A DNA stretch of 24,888 nucleotides from Chara braunii (taxonomy: Eukaryota; Streptophyta; Charophyceae; Charales; Characeae), in assembly GCA_003427395.1 (NCBI GenBank), contig BFEA01000193.1:1320106-1344993 (forward strand), written 5' to 3'. The notes under the pieces were generated by a model. That model made no database searches, was not told the origin of the DNA, and saw nothing but the letters and a program-made list of their open reading frames with translations. The position numbers and the translations under genes were made by a program. Shown piece by piece: positions 9,312 through 17,435 of the stretch. Numbering within the stretch: position 1 is the stretch's first letter; each line of letters starts with the position of its first letter.

Positions 9312-9595
9312 ACTAACTTTCATACTAATCTGAATTCATATTCGGGGTCGCTGGCCCCGAAAAACATTAGACATGAATCTTTATTTGCCCGTTTCTATCG
9401 AGAAACGGGCGAGACATCATTTCTTCTTTCTTCTGCCATGGTCGGCTTCCACCATCTCCCCGCACCTAATTTTATAACTAACTCCTAATGTACTGACTTT
9501 CTTGTCTATTTGACTTTATATTCGGGGTCGCCCGCCCTTAAGACCCCAACTTCGACTCTTCACTCGCCCGTTTTCGTTAAGAAACGGGTGAGATC
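9312..9595 (+). repeat. Tandem pair of double-hairpin units, 180-bp period
   Basis: Two diverged copies (about 9312-9420 and 9491-9595) each hold two stem-loops. Unit 1 has TTCGGGG/CCCCGAA (9341-9347 with 9355-9361) and GCCCGTTTC/GAAACGGGC (9387-9395 with 9402-9410, 6-nt loop). Unit 2 has GGGGTC/GACCCC (9524-9529 with 9542-9547) and GCCCGTTTT/GAAACGGGT (9566-9574 with 9581-9589, also a 6-nt loop). The two changes in the second stem both turn Watson-Crick pairs into plus-strand G-T wobbles. Confidence 0.6.
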
Positions 9596-10177
9596 TGCCT
9601 TTTTCGATGCCACCATATCCTGCATCCCGCCATCTACGCCATCATAGTTGGTGAATGTATCCGGCGCAAATCATCGCTAGATTCAACCTAACTGTATTGG
9701 GCATAGACGAGCATCCAACCCACCTTTCCTGCTCTACGTCCGCTGCCTAATCTCCCTGTCACTCGCCAGTATCTTTCCTCACGATCATCCTCCTCTACCT
9801 TCTCTACCTCCAATTTGCGCCCGCCGTTCTAACTCCCTATCGCCTGCTCGCTGCCTCCGCACTCCTTCATTTTTGCCCTCACCGTCGTACTCGTCGACGA
9901 AGAGTTAGCACTGAGTCCGACTCCGGAATCGTCTTCACCATTGGCAAACCGCCAGTCAGTAATCAGTACCGCCTGGTATGCACAACCGGTCCGACTGTCT
10001 CTGCGGGGAATCTTGTGGCAGGACCGGCTACCAGATACTTTGAATAGCCTTCGCCCTTATACCCAAGTTGGGCAAACGAGGCACACAACTGTGTCCCCAT
10101 GGGCCTCCCCTCGGCGCTCCTTGCCTCTACTGTGGTGCCCCCTGGCCACGCTGTGGCACTCCCTAGCCCTTTGCTAG
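9596..10177. other. Non-coding stretch before hAT insertion
   Basis: Pyrimidine-rich sequence without supported features. The frames at 9941-10392 have no recognisable content, and the later ones run into the transposon end. Confidence 0.4.
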
Positions 10178-10185
10178 GCCTACAG
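10178..10185 (+). repeat. Left target-site duplication of hAT copy A
   Basis: GCCTACAG lies immediately before the terminal CAGAGGTCGCC and is repeated exactly at 16182-16189, directly after the other terminus. Eight base pairs is the duplication length of the hAT superfamily. Confidence 0.93.
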
Positions 10186-10199
10186 CAGAGGTCGCCAAC

Positions 10200-10400
10200 G
10201 GGTGGTCGTAACCCGGCCCGACCGTACCCAACCGTAACCGACAGTTTTGGTTGGGTGCGGATGTGGCAGAAAGGGTGTGGGCTGGTTTGGCTAGGTGTGA
10301 AAATGTGTTGGGTGGAATTGGGTGGGTTGGGAAAGTTTCGGGGGGGTATGGCTGGGTGTTGGCAAAGTGTGTGGGCGGGTACGGTCCGGTAGAGGTTTTG
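10200..10400. promoter_or_regulatory. Left subterminal G-rich repeat region of hAT A
   Basis: Clustered short motifs such as GGTTGGGTG, GGGTGTGGG, GGGTGGAATTGGGTGGG and GGGTACGG lie just inside the left TIR. hAT transposases, Ac being the best-known case, bind repeated subterminal motifs, so these are candidate binding sites by analogy. Confidence 0.55.
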
Positions 10401-10632
10401 CCCGGGCGACCCGAAGTCGGTAGGCCTCTATACTAGGCTAGTATAGGACATATAGGTTGTATTAGCGTCATGCGGCATTATGTATTTGGCCTGCACCCTG
10501 CATTTTTTATCCCCAGCCTCCCCAGGTATGGGGGCCTGGTTCTACCAGTAGTAGGAATTAGGCCTAGTTGTTTTCCTTTTCTGCTACTCTCGAAATGTGC
10601 AAAATAGGCGTGGCCTAGCAACGGGCCTTGCT

Positions 10633-10845
10633 CTCCAAATGTGCTCAATGAGACTGAATCGCCCGCTAGAACATGGATAGATACATTGCCATATTTTTTG
10701 TCCGTTGTGTACACAACGGACAAAAAATATGGCAATGTATCTATCCATGTTCTAGCGGGCGATTCAGTCACAACGGACAAAAAATATGGCAATGTATCTA
10801 TCCATGTTCTAGTGGGTGATTCAGTCTCATTGAGCACATTTGGAG
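10633..10845. repeat. Perfect 118-bp palindrome plus third arm copy
   Basis: 10652-10710 and 10711-10769 are exact 59-nt reverse complements with no spacer, centred on TGTACA. A further copy of the right arm follows at 10770 to about 10827 with two or so changes. Beyond it the sequence to 10845 is complementary to 10633-10651. The order is therefore inverted arm, arm, arm, with outer flanks (10633-10651 and 10828-10845) also matching as an inverted repeat. Reading frames across it (repeated ARTWIDTLPYF-type peptides on the minus strand) are by-products. Confidence 0.93.
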
Positions 10846-10948
10846 ACTTCTGGAGCGAGGCCTTAGTGCTGCCGCCGTGAAAATGGTCAAAAATCAGTAA
10901 TTGAAGCTTCAATTGGCGCCTCGCTCGTCTACTCTCCACAACCACAAA

Positions 10949-11110
10949 AGACAAAAAATATGCCAATGTACCGTTCCATGTTCTGGAGGAGGATTCAGCC
11001 ATGTTAAGCACATTTCGGGAGTAGTGGAGCGAGGTCCTGTGCCCTTTGTACTGCCGCCGCCAAAAATTTGAAGCTCAACGTCGAAGCTTCGACTGCCGCT
11101 CTCTCCAGTG
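10949..11110 (+). repeat. Diverged tandem copy of the foldback flank
   Basis: The order GACAAAAAATATG, CCAATGTA, CCATGTTCT, GATTCAG, AGCACATTT, TGGAGCGAGG, CTGCCGCCG, GAAGCTTC seen at 10777-10915 recurs here with substitutions. So the region holds at least two tandem copies of a unit of about 165 bp besides the palindrome. Confidence 0.75.
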
Positions 11111-11245
11111 TCATGCAGCGGCATGCACACTCACCGCCCACACGAGGAAGCAAGCACGCGCGGCAAATGCATGCCAAGCTTGATTATGGTGGCTAGGTGG
11201 CACCGTGGCAGTGACCTTGCAGGCGTGGCGAGCGTGGCACACTGT

Positions 11246-11247
<2 letters not shown>

Positions 11248-11336
<89 letters not shown>
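11248..11336. repeat. (GA)n microsatellite inside hAT A
   Basis: About 44 GA repeats with one A interruption. No GA tract follows at the matching distance in copy B, although copy B runs into a CT tract at 24826-24888. Confidence 0.97.
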
Positions 11337-11508
11337 CTTATCTCTTAGCGCAACAATGGCCAGCGTGGTGGAAGCAGTTGCAACAATGGCGAAAGCACGA
11401 CAAGCTTGGTGAAGCGTACCTAAGCACTGCCAAGCGCAGCGAGGTAACAATTGTGGCAACCATGGCGGCAAGCTTGTAGAAGTGGTGAGCATGGTGCACT
11501 GTGCATGC
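11337..11508. other. Spacer between microsatellites
   Basis: Repeated GCAACAATGGC-type words occur here. The sequence is not present in the visible part of copy B. No coding content is recognised. Confidence 0.45.
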
Positions 11509-11541
11509 ACACACACACACACACACGGAGAGAGAGAGAGA
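11509..11541. repeat. Compound (CA)n-(GA)n microsatellite
   Basis: CA repeat 11509-11526 followed by GA repeat 11528-11541. Confidence 0.95.
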
Positions 11542-11553
11542 TAGATGTTCCCC

Positions 11554-11665
11554 TTGTGGGAATCGTTTCCCCCTTGCCCCCCATAATAGACACGAAAGAG
11601 AGAGACACGTGGCAAGGGGGAAACGATTCCCACAATAGACTTGTGGGAATCGTTTCCCCCTTGCC
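11554..11665. repeat. 25-bp unit in direct/inverted/direct order
   Basis: A 25-nt sequence starting TTGTGGGAATCG occurs at 11554-11578, exactly inverted at 11611-11635, and direct again at 11641-11665. A GTGGGAATCGTTT partial copy follows at about 11681. Copy B has related versions near 24603-24637. The homology between copies A and B begins here, at about 11632. Confidence 0.88.
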
Positions 11666-11754
11666 CCCCATAATAGACACGTGGGAATCGTTTATGTCCT
11701 GATCCGCCGAGTACAGATTGCATAATGCCCTGCACAACTAGAGAGCGTTCGTGC

Positions 11755-12500
11755 AATCTTGAAGGCAGCAATAGAGCAACAACTCATTTTTTTTTTCCTT
11801 AGTCCCTCTTTGTTTTTTACGGTAAACTTGAAGGTCACGATCAAGCAGCAGGGAGCTGAACGGCCATCTTTTTTTTCTCTATTTTTCCTGAAGATATCCG
11901 TATTTGATGCATATTTCAGTCTAGATACGTTGGGAATGAACGAGTAGAATGTCCGTTCATTATCATTATCAATCGTTTTTTTCCCCTCTGTCTTTTATAA
12001 GTTTTTTGTAATCTTGAGGGTGGCGACCCAGCAGCAGGCTAGCAACCAAGTTGAATATGGATAATAATGAGCAGAGCAATATAGATTAGTAATGAGTGAG
12101 TGGAATACCCGTTCATTTTCGGTGATTCGTTTTTTTTTCCCCCTCTGTTTTTGCTGTAATCTTGAAGGTGGCAATCGAGCAACAGGCTAGCAGCCAGGGT
12201 AGACATCCATAAGAACTAGTAGATGTCGGTCTTTTGTATTCACGAGTTGAATGACAATTTTTTTTTTTCACTTATCTCTTTTGTGATCTTGAACGTGACA
12301 CTTGTGGACCAGTTTTTTGTTTTTTCTTTTCCGTCAGTACTTTTTGTACTGTTCAATGCGGGATTGAGAGGCAGTCAGACTCGACACAGAGTAGAACAAT
12401 AAGAATATCCATCTTTTTTTTGTCCCTTGCCTTTTCGTGAAGATCGTTGTACTCTGTATCTGTTTGAGTCCAGATATACTATGATGCACGAGCAGAACGT
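11755..12500 (+). repeat. Degenerate T-tract modules upstream of the transposase
   Basis: Five modules start with AATCTTGAAGGTGGC-like words at about 11755, 11824, 12010, 12158 and 12285. Several are followed by GAGCAGCAGGCTAGCAGCC-like words and preceded by T8-T11 then CCCCTCTGTT. Copy B preserves them, mirrored, at about 23840-24530. The location between the TIR-proximal region and the coding start is where a promoter would lie, but no promoter element is clear. Confidence 0.6.
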
Positions 12501-12545
12501 CCATTATTAGGTCGTTTTCTGGTTAGATCCAATCTTTCAAATGCT

Positions 12546-12562
12546 AAGAGAGAGAGAGAGAG
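12546..12562. repeat. Short (AG)n in hAT A
   Basis: Eight or so AG repeats at the site where copy B has about 30 TC repeats (23667-23728), showing microsatellite expansion or contraction between the two copies. Confidence 0.9.
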
Positions 12563-13779
12563 ATGTTTTTTGCAATTTATGCGTGAGGGAGCTGTCTGAA
12601 GGATCTGCGGGCTCTTGTGATCGTGGCATGATCAGGCATAACTATCTTCACTCTAAGAAGACCTTCGGCAGCGGCTGCATGTTTTTTTGTTTTTATTCTC
12701 GTCTAATTTTTTCCATTCTTCCTGCTCGTGTGATTCTTTCCAATCTTTCACCTCAATCAGATTTTTCTTATTCTTCATCCTCAACTAATTTTTCCTGTTG
12801 GTCCTCCTAATTTGCCTCCGTTCTCCTTCTTGTCCTCCTCTTCAAGACCCTCAAGTGTATCATGTGACAAGGGAGGCTGATCACATGCATCGTTACATAT
12901 TACTTATTACTTAATCCCCCCCCCCCTCCCTGGTTTCAATAATTTATTCGAATCCACAAGCCAGCTGTTTTCTTTGTTGTGCATGAACTGTGTGTGCTTC
13001 TTCTGCCTATTCTTTCCAGTCTCCGTCTCCCTCTTTTCCTCCTACTCGATCTCCTGCTTCCTCCTCCTAGCGGATATCCATAAAATGTCGGAAGGTGTAG
13101 GTGGATCGCCATGCCCTTCTCTGAAGACAGACATGGGAAAACTGAAGGCCGCAACGCATCTTGCACTGAAGAAAGTTGGTCCTGACCCACTTTATATTCT
13201 CACGAATGAGAAAGTTCGTACAACGTCATGTTGGGCACGGTTTGCTCATGTGTGTTTGCCTGACCGAACTCCTGTGAAGGAACACGGAACTGGTTACACG
13301 GCATGCAAAAAGTGTTTTGCGGTGTATGCATTTGTTGTCGCTAATGGAACGAGCTCGTTGAACCAGAACAAATGTAGAGCTCAACAAGGTGAAACAGGGA
13401 CAATGCGAATTTTTGCGATGACAACAGAACCAACAACTGCGCAGAAGAAACAGGCCGCAAAGATGGAGGCGTTGATGTGTTGTCAGGATTTACGTCCATT
13501 TTCTATCGTTGATGATCCAGGTTTCCTGAAAATGGGTCAATTTTTTTATTGATGTCGGTGTCACTGCGCAAAAGGGTGTGAAAGTGGGAAGGCTAGCTCC
13601 TTCTGCAAACACGGTGAAGCGCCAGGTCAATTCAATTGCGAATATTCTTCGACGAACTTTGAAGGAAAAAGTGTCTCAACACTTCGAGGATAATGTGTAT
13701 GCTGGTTTCACAGTGGATTTGTGGACTGATGCAGTAAAAAACAACTCATTCATGTCGGTCACCATCCATTAAATAGACA

Positions 13780-13780
13780 N
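13780..13780. other. Ambiguous base N (also 14038, 15106)
   Basis: Single N calls at 13780, 14038 and 15106. The first two correspond exactly to the N calls at 22458 and 22200 in copy B, which points to assembly consensus conflict between repeat copies. Confidence 0.95.
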
Positions 13781-14367
13781 AGACTTCAAACTGCATGCTC
13801 GAACTCTTCAGGTTAAGGTTTTTCCTGAAGACTCACACACTGCACAGGCCGTTTTGAAGGTGTTCCAAAAATGTCTTGAGGAACATGGATGTTTTGATCG
13901 AAGTCTTTGCATGGTGTGCTCAGACAGTGGATCAAATATAGCAGGTGCAGATGGTATTAGGAGTGTGTACAAGTGGCATGCTTGTGCTGATCACAAGATA
14001 GTCACGGTTTTGACAACTGTACTGAACAAAACCACTGNTGTTCAGAACAATGTCAGATCAACTTCGTTCTACAGATTCGAAGATCGGGCACCTGAACTTT
14101 TTTGCGCTGATTGAGAATTGTAAGGAATTGGTTCGTTATTTCAAGCAGGCAAATTTACAAAATTATCTGAAAACGTCACTAAAACAGCAAAATGCAACAA
14201 GATGGAACTCACTATTGAGGTTGCTGGACAGTGTGGAAACTAATTATGTTGATGTGAACAACATTTTGATGCAGCGTAACCGTTTTGGCATGATGGTCAA
14301 CATTGACCGCGATTTGCTGATTAAGTTGTCTCGATTTCTAAGTCGTTTCCAGGAAGCCACTCTTAAG

Positions 14368-14474
14368 CTTGTCATTTTTGAACCAACCCCGCACCTTGTC
14401 ATTTTTGAACCAACCCTGCACCTTGTATTTTTGAACCAACCCTGCACCTTGTCATTTTTGAACGACATTCTTTG
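14368..14474 (+). repeat. 27-bp minisatellite inside the transposase
   Basis: Units beginning CTTGTCATTTTTGAACCAAC lie at 14368-14394 and 14395-14421. A 26-base unit lacking one C is at 14422-14447, with a partial unit from 14448. In frame it adds a repeated VIFEPTLHL-type peptide after the FLSRFQEATLKL segment. The one-base loss in unit 3 accounts exactly for the frame change between the upstream and downstream coding blocks. The same array is in copy B (21771-21870). Confidence 0.92.
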
Positions 14475-15299
14475 TTTCACCACTGTCACATTCAAACACA
14501 ATCAGTGAAAACAGTTGATGATAGTAAAAAGGAGGTTGTCATCGCACCGGATTCCAACAACCTCAAGGTGATTAAGAATTTGGTCAAGGAGGTTATGATG
14601 GAGAAATGACCAATAGAAGACCTGCATGTTGTTGAAGCACTTCTTGATCCTCGACAAAAGGATCGGCTTGAAAATTTTGACGTTGTTTGTTTTGATGTCA
14701 AGCGGGGGGAAAATCAACTGAAGAAAATCATGTTGACCCTCGCAGATTGTGAGAGTGATTGTTCGGAAAATCGGCACGTCCCTTACGTTCATCCGTCATC
14801 CAAACGGCGCAGGGTCGATTTGGGTGCGCCTTCTTTAGACAATTCAGATGATGATGAAGATGACACAAGTGAACCTACAACAGTTGCACCTTTGACTGCA
14901 CCAGAACGAGTACAACAAGAGATTGATATTTACTTTGACCTCAAACTGACCAAAGAAGAGAGACGCGACTTCGACCTCCTGCAATGGTGGAAGGCAAGGG
15001 GGATAACCAAAGTCACTGCCTCCTCTTCTCATCAGATGGTGCTCAAGCCTGCTTTGCCAATCATGTCTCGAGCAGCCCGTGCAGTTTTGTGCGTGCCAGC
15101 ATCCANCTCCAAAAACGAATGTAATTTCTCAGATGTTGGCAATACTATCACCAAGAAGCGCACCATGTTGAATCCATCTGTGGTAGATGATGTTTTATTT
15201 GTGCGGTCCAATATGGACCTGGTTTAAGGAAGTAGAAAGGAATGAAGTTTTGAAATAGGTTATGCGTAAATAGGTTAAATTGGACGTCAATCATAGAAA

Positions 15300-15660
15300 A
15301 AAAAAGACATGGTTTAGGAAAATGTGAGAACAGGTCAATCCTTTTCCTTTTGGGGGAAGTAATCAATGCCTTTCTCTCAGGGTTATGCAGCTTTTGTAAT
15401 GGATGTGTAACATTGTGTGTCATGATATTCCAATTTTGTAACTTGTAAAGCAAGTCTTGGGCACTTGGCTTTTTTTTAAGGGGGAAAAAAAGTTCCTTGG
15501 AGAATGTGAGAGGAGGTCAATCCTTCTCCTTTTGGGGGAAGCAATCAATGCCTCCCTCTTGGGGTTATGTAATTTTCTTAGATATGTGTCACAAAATTCT
15601 GGTGTTGTAACGTGCGATGCAAGCCTTGGGCATTTGGCCTTTTTGAAGGGGGGAAAAAAA
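15300..15660 (+). repeat. 181-bp tandem duplication in hAT A 3' region
   Basis: Two copies align at a 181-base offset: GGTCAATCCTT near 15334 and 15515, then CTTTTGGGGGAAG, AATCAATGCCT, GGGTTATG, and CTTGGGCAYTTGGC, ending in G/A-rich AAGGGGGAAAAAAA. A third partial start lies at about 15650. It is kept in copy B at about 20570-20935. Confidence 0.88.
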
Positions 15661-15894
15661 TTTATTGACTCACCTTTGCACCTCGTTGAAATGTTTGATA
15701 TGCTTGTTGTTTTCAACTTTTCATAAAATTAACTTCAAGTGTTTGAAAATTTTAAATGTATTATCGAATTGCAAACAAAATTATGGTGAGTGCGGTAGTT
15801 TGTGGATGGAAAGTGAATTTCTAACATGCAATGACAATGACCTGAGTTTAAAATTAAGGAAAAAATAAGGGCATGCTTGATGGTAAACTTTGGG

Positions 15895-16165
15895 CATGGG
15901 TACGGCCGGCCACGGGTGGATGACATTTGCTCGCGGGTGCGGGCGGATGCGGGTGGATTAAATCTAGGGGTGGGTGTGGCTGGGTAGGGGTAAGGGTTCC
16001 ACCGCAGATTCTGGGTGGGGTGGGTACGGGTACAAAAATGTTTTATTAGCTTGGGTAGGCTGGGTCAGGGTAAAATATTTTTTTTTTACATGGGTGGCAC
16101 TGGGTGTGGGTAGATATGACATATCAAGGTTTGGACTGGGTCGGATGTGGGTGGGATAAAACACT
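15895..16165. promoter_or_regulatory. Right subterminal G-rich repeat region of hAT A
   Basis: Dense GGGTACGG, GCGGGTGCGGGCGG, GGGTGGGTGTGGCTGGGTAGGGG and CTGGGTGGGGTGGGTACGGG motifs lie just inside the right TIR, matching the left end in style. They are candidate transposase-binding repeats by analogy with other hAT elements. Confidence 0.55.
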
Positions 16166-16181
16166 GGTTTGGCGACCTCTG

Positions 16182-16189
16182 GCCTACAG
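16182..16189 (+). repeat. Right target-site duplication of hAT copy A
   Basis: GCCTACAG directly after the terminal CTCTG, identical to 10178-10185. Removing the element and one duplication restores a target reading CTAGGC-CTACA-GCCTAG, a 6-bp palindrome with the duplication at its centre. Confidence 0.93.
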
Positions 16190-17065
16190 CCTAGGCCTCG
16201 GGGAGGCGGGCTTCGGCTCAGGTCTTCGGTAGTGGTAACTGATATTCAAACGAGATTTTGAAGGTCGAAGTGGAGGAGGGTCCCATGAACTCATCTGCCA
16301 CAGTTAGCATTTCCGCGGGTATGTTCACACTCAAAAATTCTCACGGCAGATCGTGGTTGGCGGACGGTGCCCCGCAGCAACCCCTTGCGTCCCTCTTGCT
16401 GCTGTTAGGAGACGGATTACGACATTTTGTACAGACTGGGTACGAGGAAAACGAGAAGGATGGATTGCAAAAGTAGAATGGAGTGGTGACAGGGGAGAGG
16501 GGTCGCGCGATTTGAAAGTGATGAGAGACTATCGTCTAGTTTTCAAAGACTGGATTAATATAGAACCCTCGTTCCCAGTACACCCTCCCTCGGATTTTCC
16601 AGATCCCTTCTCACCTCACGCCCTGTCTCTGGCAAAGATTTTGTCATGAATGTGATACTGATAACCTAGTCTCCCTTACATCCTAATAGGTGCCCACATG
16701 TGGAACTCCTCCCTGGAGCCCCCTGGGGAGGATTCCGCTGAAGTTCGCCTGCTCGTATGATCAGGTGGGGTAGTTAACGCTGGTAATCTGAGTTTCCTGA
16801 GCAATCTATGCTATTGGGCATGATTTGGAGAGAGTAGTCTTTTTGAGTAGTATCAACCCTTAATTGCTTATCTGGTGCCTTTCTTTCGAGGGTGAAGAGA
16901 TACAAAAGGCAAATGGCAGTTCCTCAAGTTCACAAATGACTACACCGCTGGACATTTTATAGGCCTGCTCAGTCAATCCCCTGGGTTGCAGGGCAATCAA
17001 TCCTGGCAGACCCCACAGTCACTGTTCTCACTTTTCTCAGACATTCTCTTTTCTGTATATGGGAT
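16190..17065. other. Spacer sequence between hAT copies
   Basis: No supported gene. The frames at 16258-16649 have no recognised motif. The stretch 16900-17065 may be a more diverged part of the repeat that follows. Confidence 0.45.
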
Positions 17066-17165
17066 GTTGGACCCGTATTCCAGCAGGTGGCGCTCCCCAC
17101 CAATAGACGGAGCCTCTCCCCAGGTGTTAGTGGTGTCTGCTGTTATCAGCAGCACTAACACGGGT
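17066..17165 (+). repeat. Dispersed repeat copy 2
   Basis: Plus-strand counterpart of 1310-1420 (minus), sharing ATGTTGGACCCG, TTCCAGCAGGTG and CCCCACCAATAGACGGAGCC-type blocks and the translated peptide DVGPVFQQV..LPTNR. The end of this copy forms a hairpin: GTGTTAGTG pairs with CACTAACAC (17124-17161), with an inner CTGCTG/CAGCAG. An A16 run follows at 17175-17190. Confidence 0.68.
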
Positions 17166-17190
17166 GCGGGTGTTAAAAAAAAAAAAAAAA

Positions 17191-17425
17191 GTGTATATGC
17201 GGAGGGAGGTGAAGACCTATTATATTACCATTACTCTTGATGTTGTGTAACAATACTTCTATTTATCTGACAAATAATAACGGTGACGGGGGGCATCCTT
17301 GTCCGAGCAATCTCTAGAGCAGAAACTCAGATGACAGCTGCCCATTCACGAAGACCACAGAGGAGGCGTCAGTGTACATTGCTTTCATCCATGTGCAAAA
17401 GCCCACTCCTGATCTGCATTTGTAC
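17191..17425 (-). pseudogene. LINE-type reverse transcriptase fragment
   Basis: On the minus strand, one frame reads GVGFCTWMKAMY, then SSVVFVNGQLS, then GQGCPPSPLLF, and continues IEVLLHNIKSNG and GLHLPP. This is the order of the conserved block around the RQGCPLSP box of non-LTR (LINE, L1-like) reverse transcriptases. It is broken by a TAG (residue before RLLGQGC) and a TAA (before IEVLL), and another TAG lies upstream at about 17428. The endonuclease, N-terminal RT and YADD box are absent. On its 3' side it ends at the A16/T16 tract. It is an internally deleted, dead copy. Confidence 0.78.
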
Positions 17426-17435
17426 TAAAGTATTT

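Larger units (their letters stand above)
13085..15227 (+). pseudogene. hAT-family transposase pseudogene, copy A
   Basis: The chosen start gives MSEGVGGSPC; the same ATG is kept in copy B, whereas upstream in-frame sequence diverges. In order: a BED-type finger around residues 50-100 (SCWARF, then CKKC at 74-77, a second half ending NKC); a block at 13578-13772 with TVDLWTD, which fits the first catalytic Asp; 13854-14114 with CSDSGSN (second Asp region) and CADH (CxxH); 14050-14508 with ATRWNS; LLDPRQK near 14650; and the C-terminal dimerization region with LLQWW and VPASxSKNECNFS, ending NMDLV. Lesions are an extra T in T7 (13541-13547), TAA at 13770, a frame change near the T6 run 14098-14103 with TGA at 14112, a one-base loss in the 27-bp minisatellite, and TGA at 14607. 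Copy B shares them all. Copy A also has Asn where copy B has His at residue 95, a likely zinc ligand. Confidence 0.93.
10186..16181 (+). mobile_element. hAT DNA transposon copy A, both ends present, non-autonomous
   Basis: The element is 5,996 bp. Its left end begins CAGAGGTCGCCAAC and its right end finishes GTTTGGCGACCTCTG, giving a 13-bp exact inverted repeat (CAGAGGTCGCCAA) typical of hAT termini, with an exact 8-bp duplication outside. Both subterminal regions are rich in GGGTGGG/GGGTA-type motifs. It encodes a broken hAT transposase (13085-15227, plus strand) and carries a foldback palindrome, GA/CA microsatellites, T-tract modules and a 181-bp tandem duplication. From 11632 to 16181 it is mirrored by copy B at 20105-24648. 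The ends look movable in trans, but it cannot make its own transposase. Confidence 0.93.

Noticed and set aside
10478-11011. 177-codon minus-strand open frame
   Set aside because: It is produced by the palindrome and its tandem copies; the same peptide block repeats and matches no family.
11193-11771. 192-codon minus-strand open frame with poly Ser-Leu
   Set aside because: Translation of the GA microsatellite and the 25-bp repeats (repeated YYGGQGGNDSHK); not a gene.
13541-13550. Programmed -1 frameshift at the T-run
   Set aside because: The shift needed to restore the hAT frame is a one-base skip (+1), not -1, and several further stops follow.
14730-15227. Separate gene for the C-terminal hAT block
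   Set aside because: It is in frame with upstream hAT sequence except for one TGA, and has only the dimerization region; it is part of the same pseudogene.
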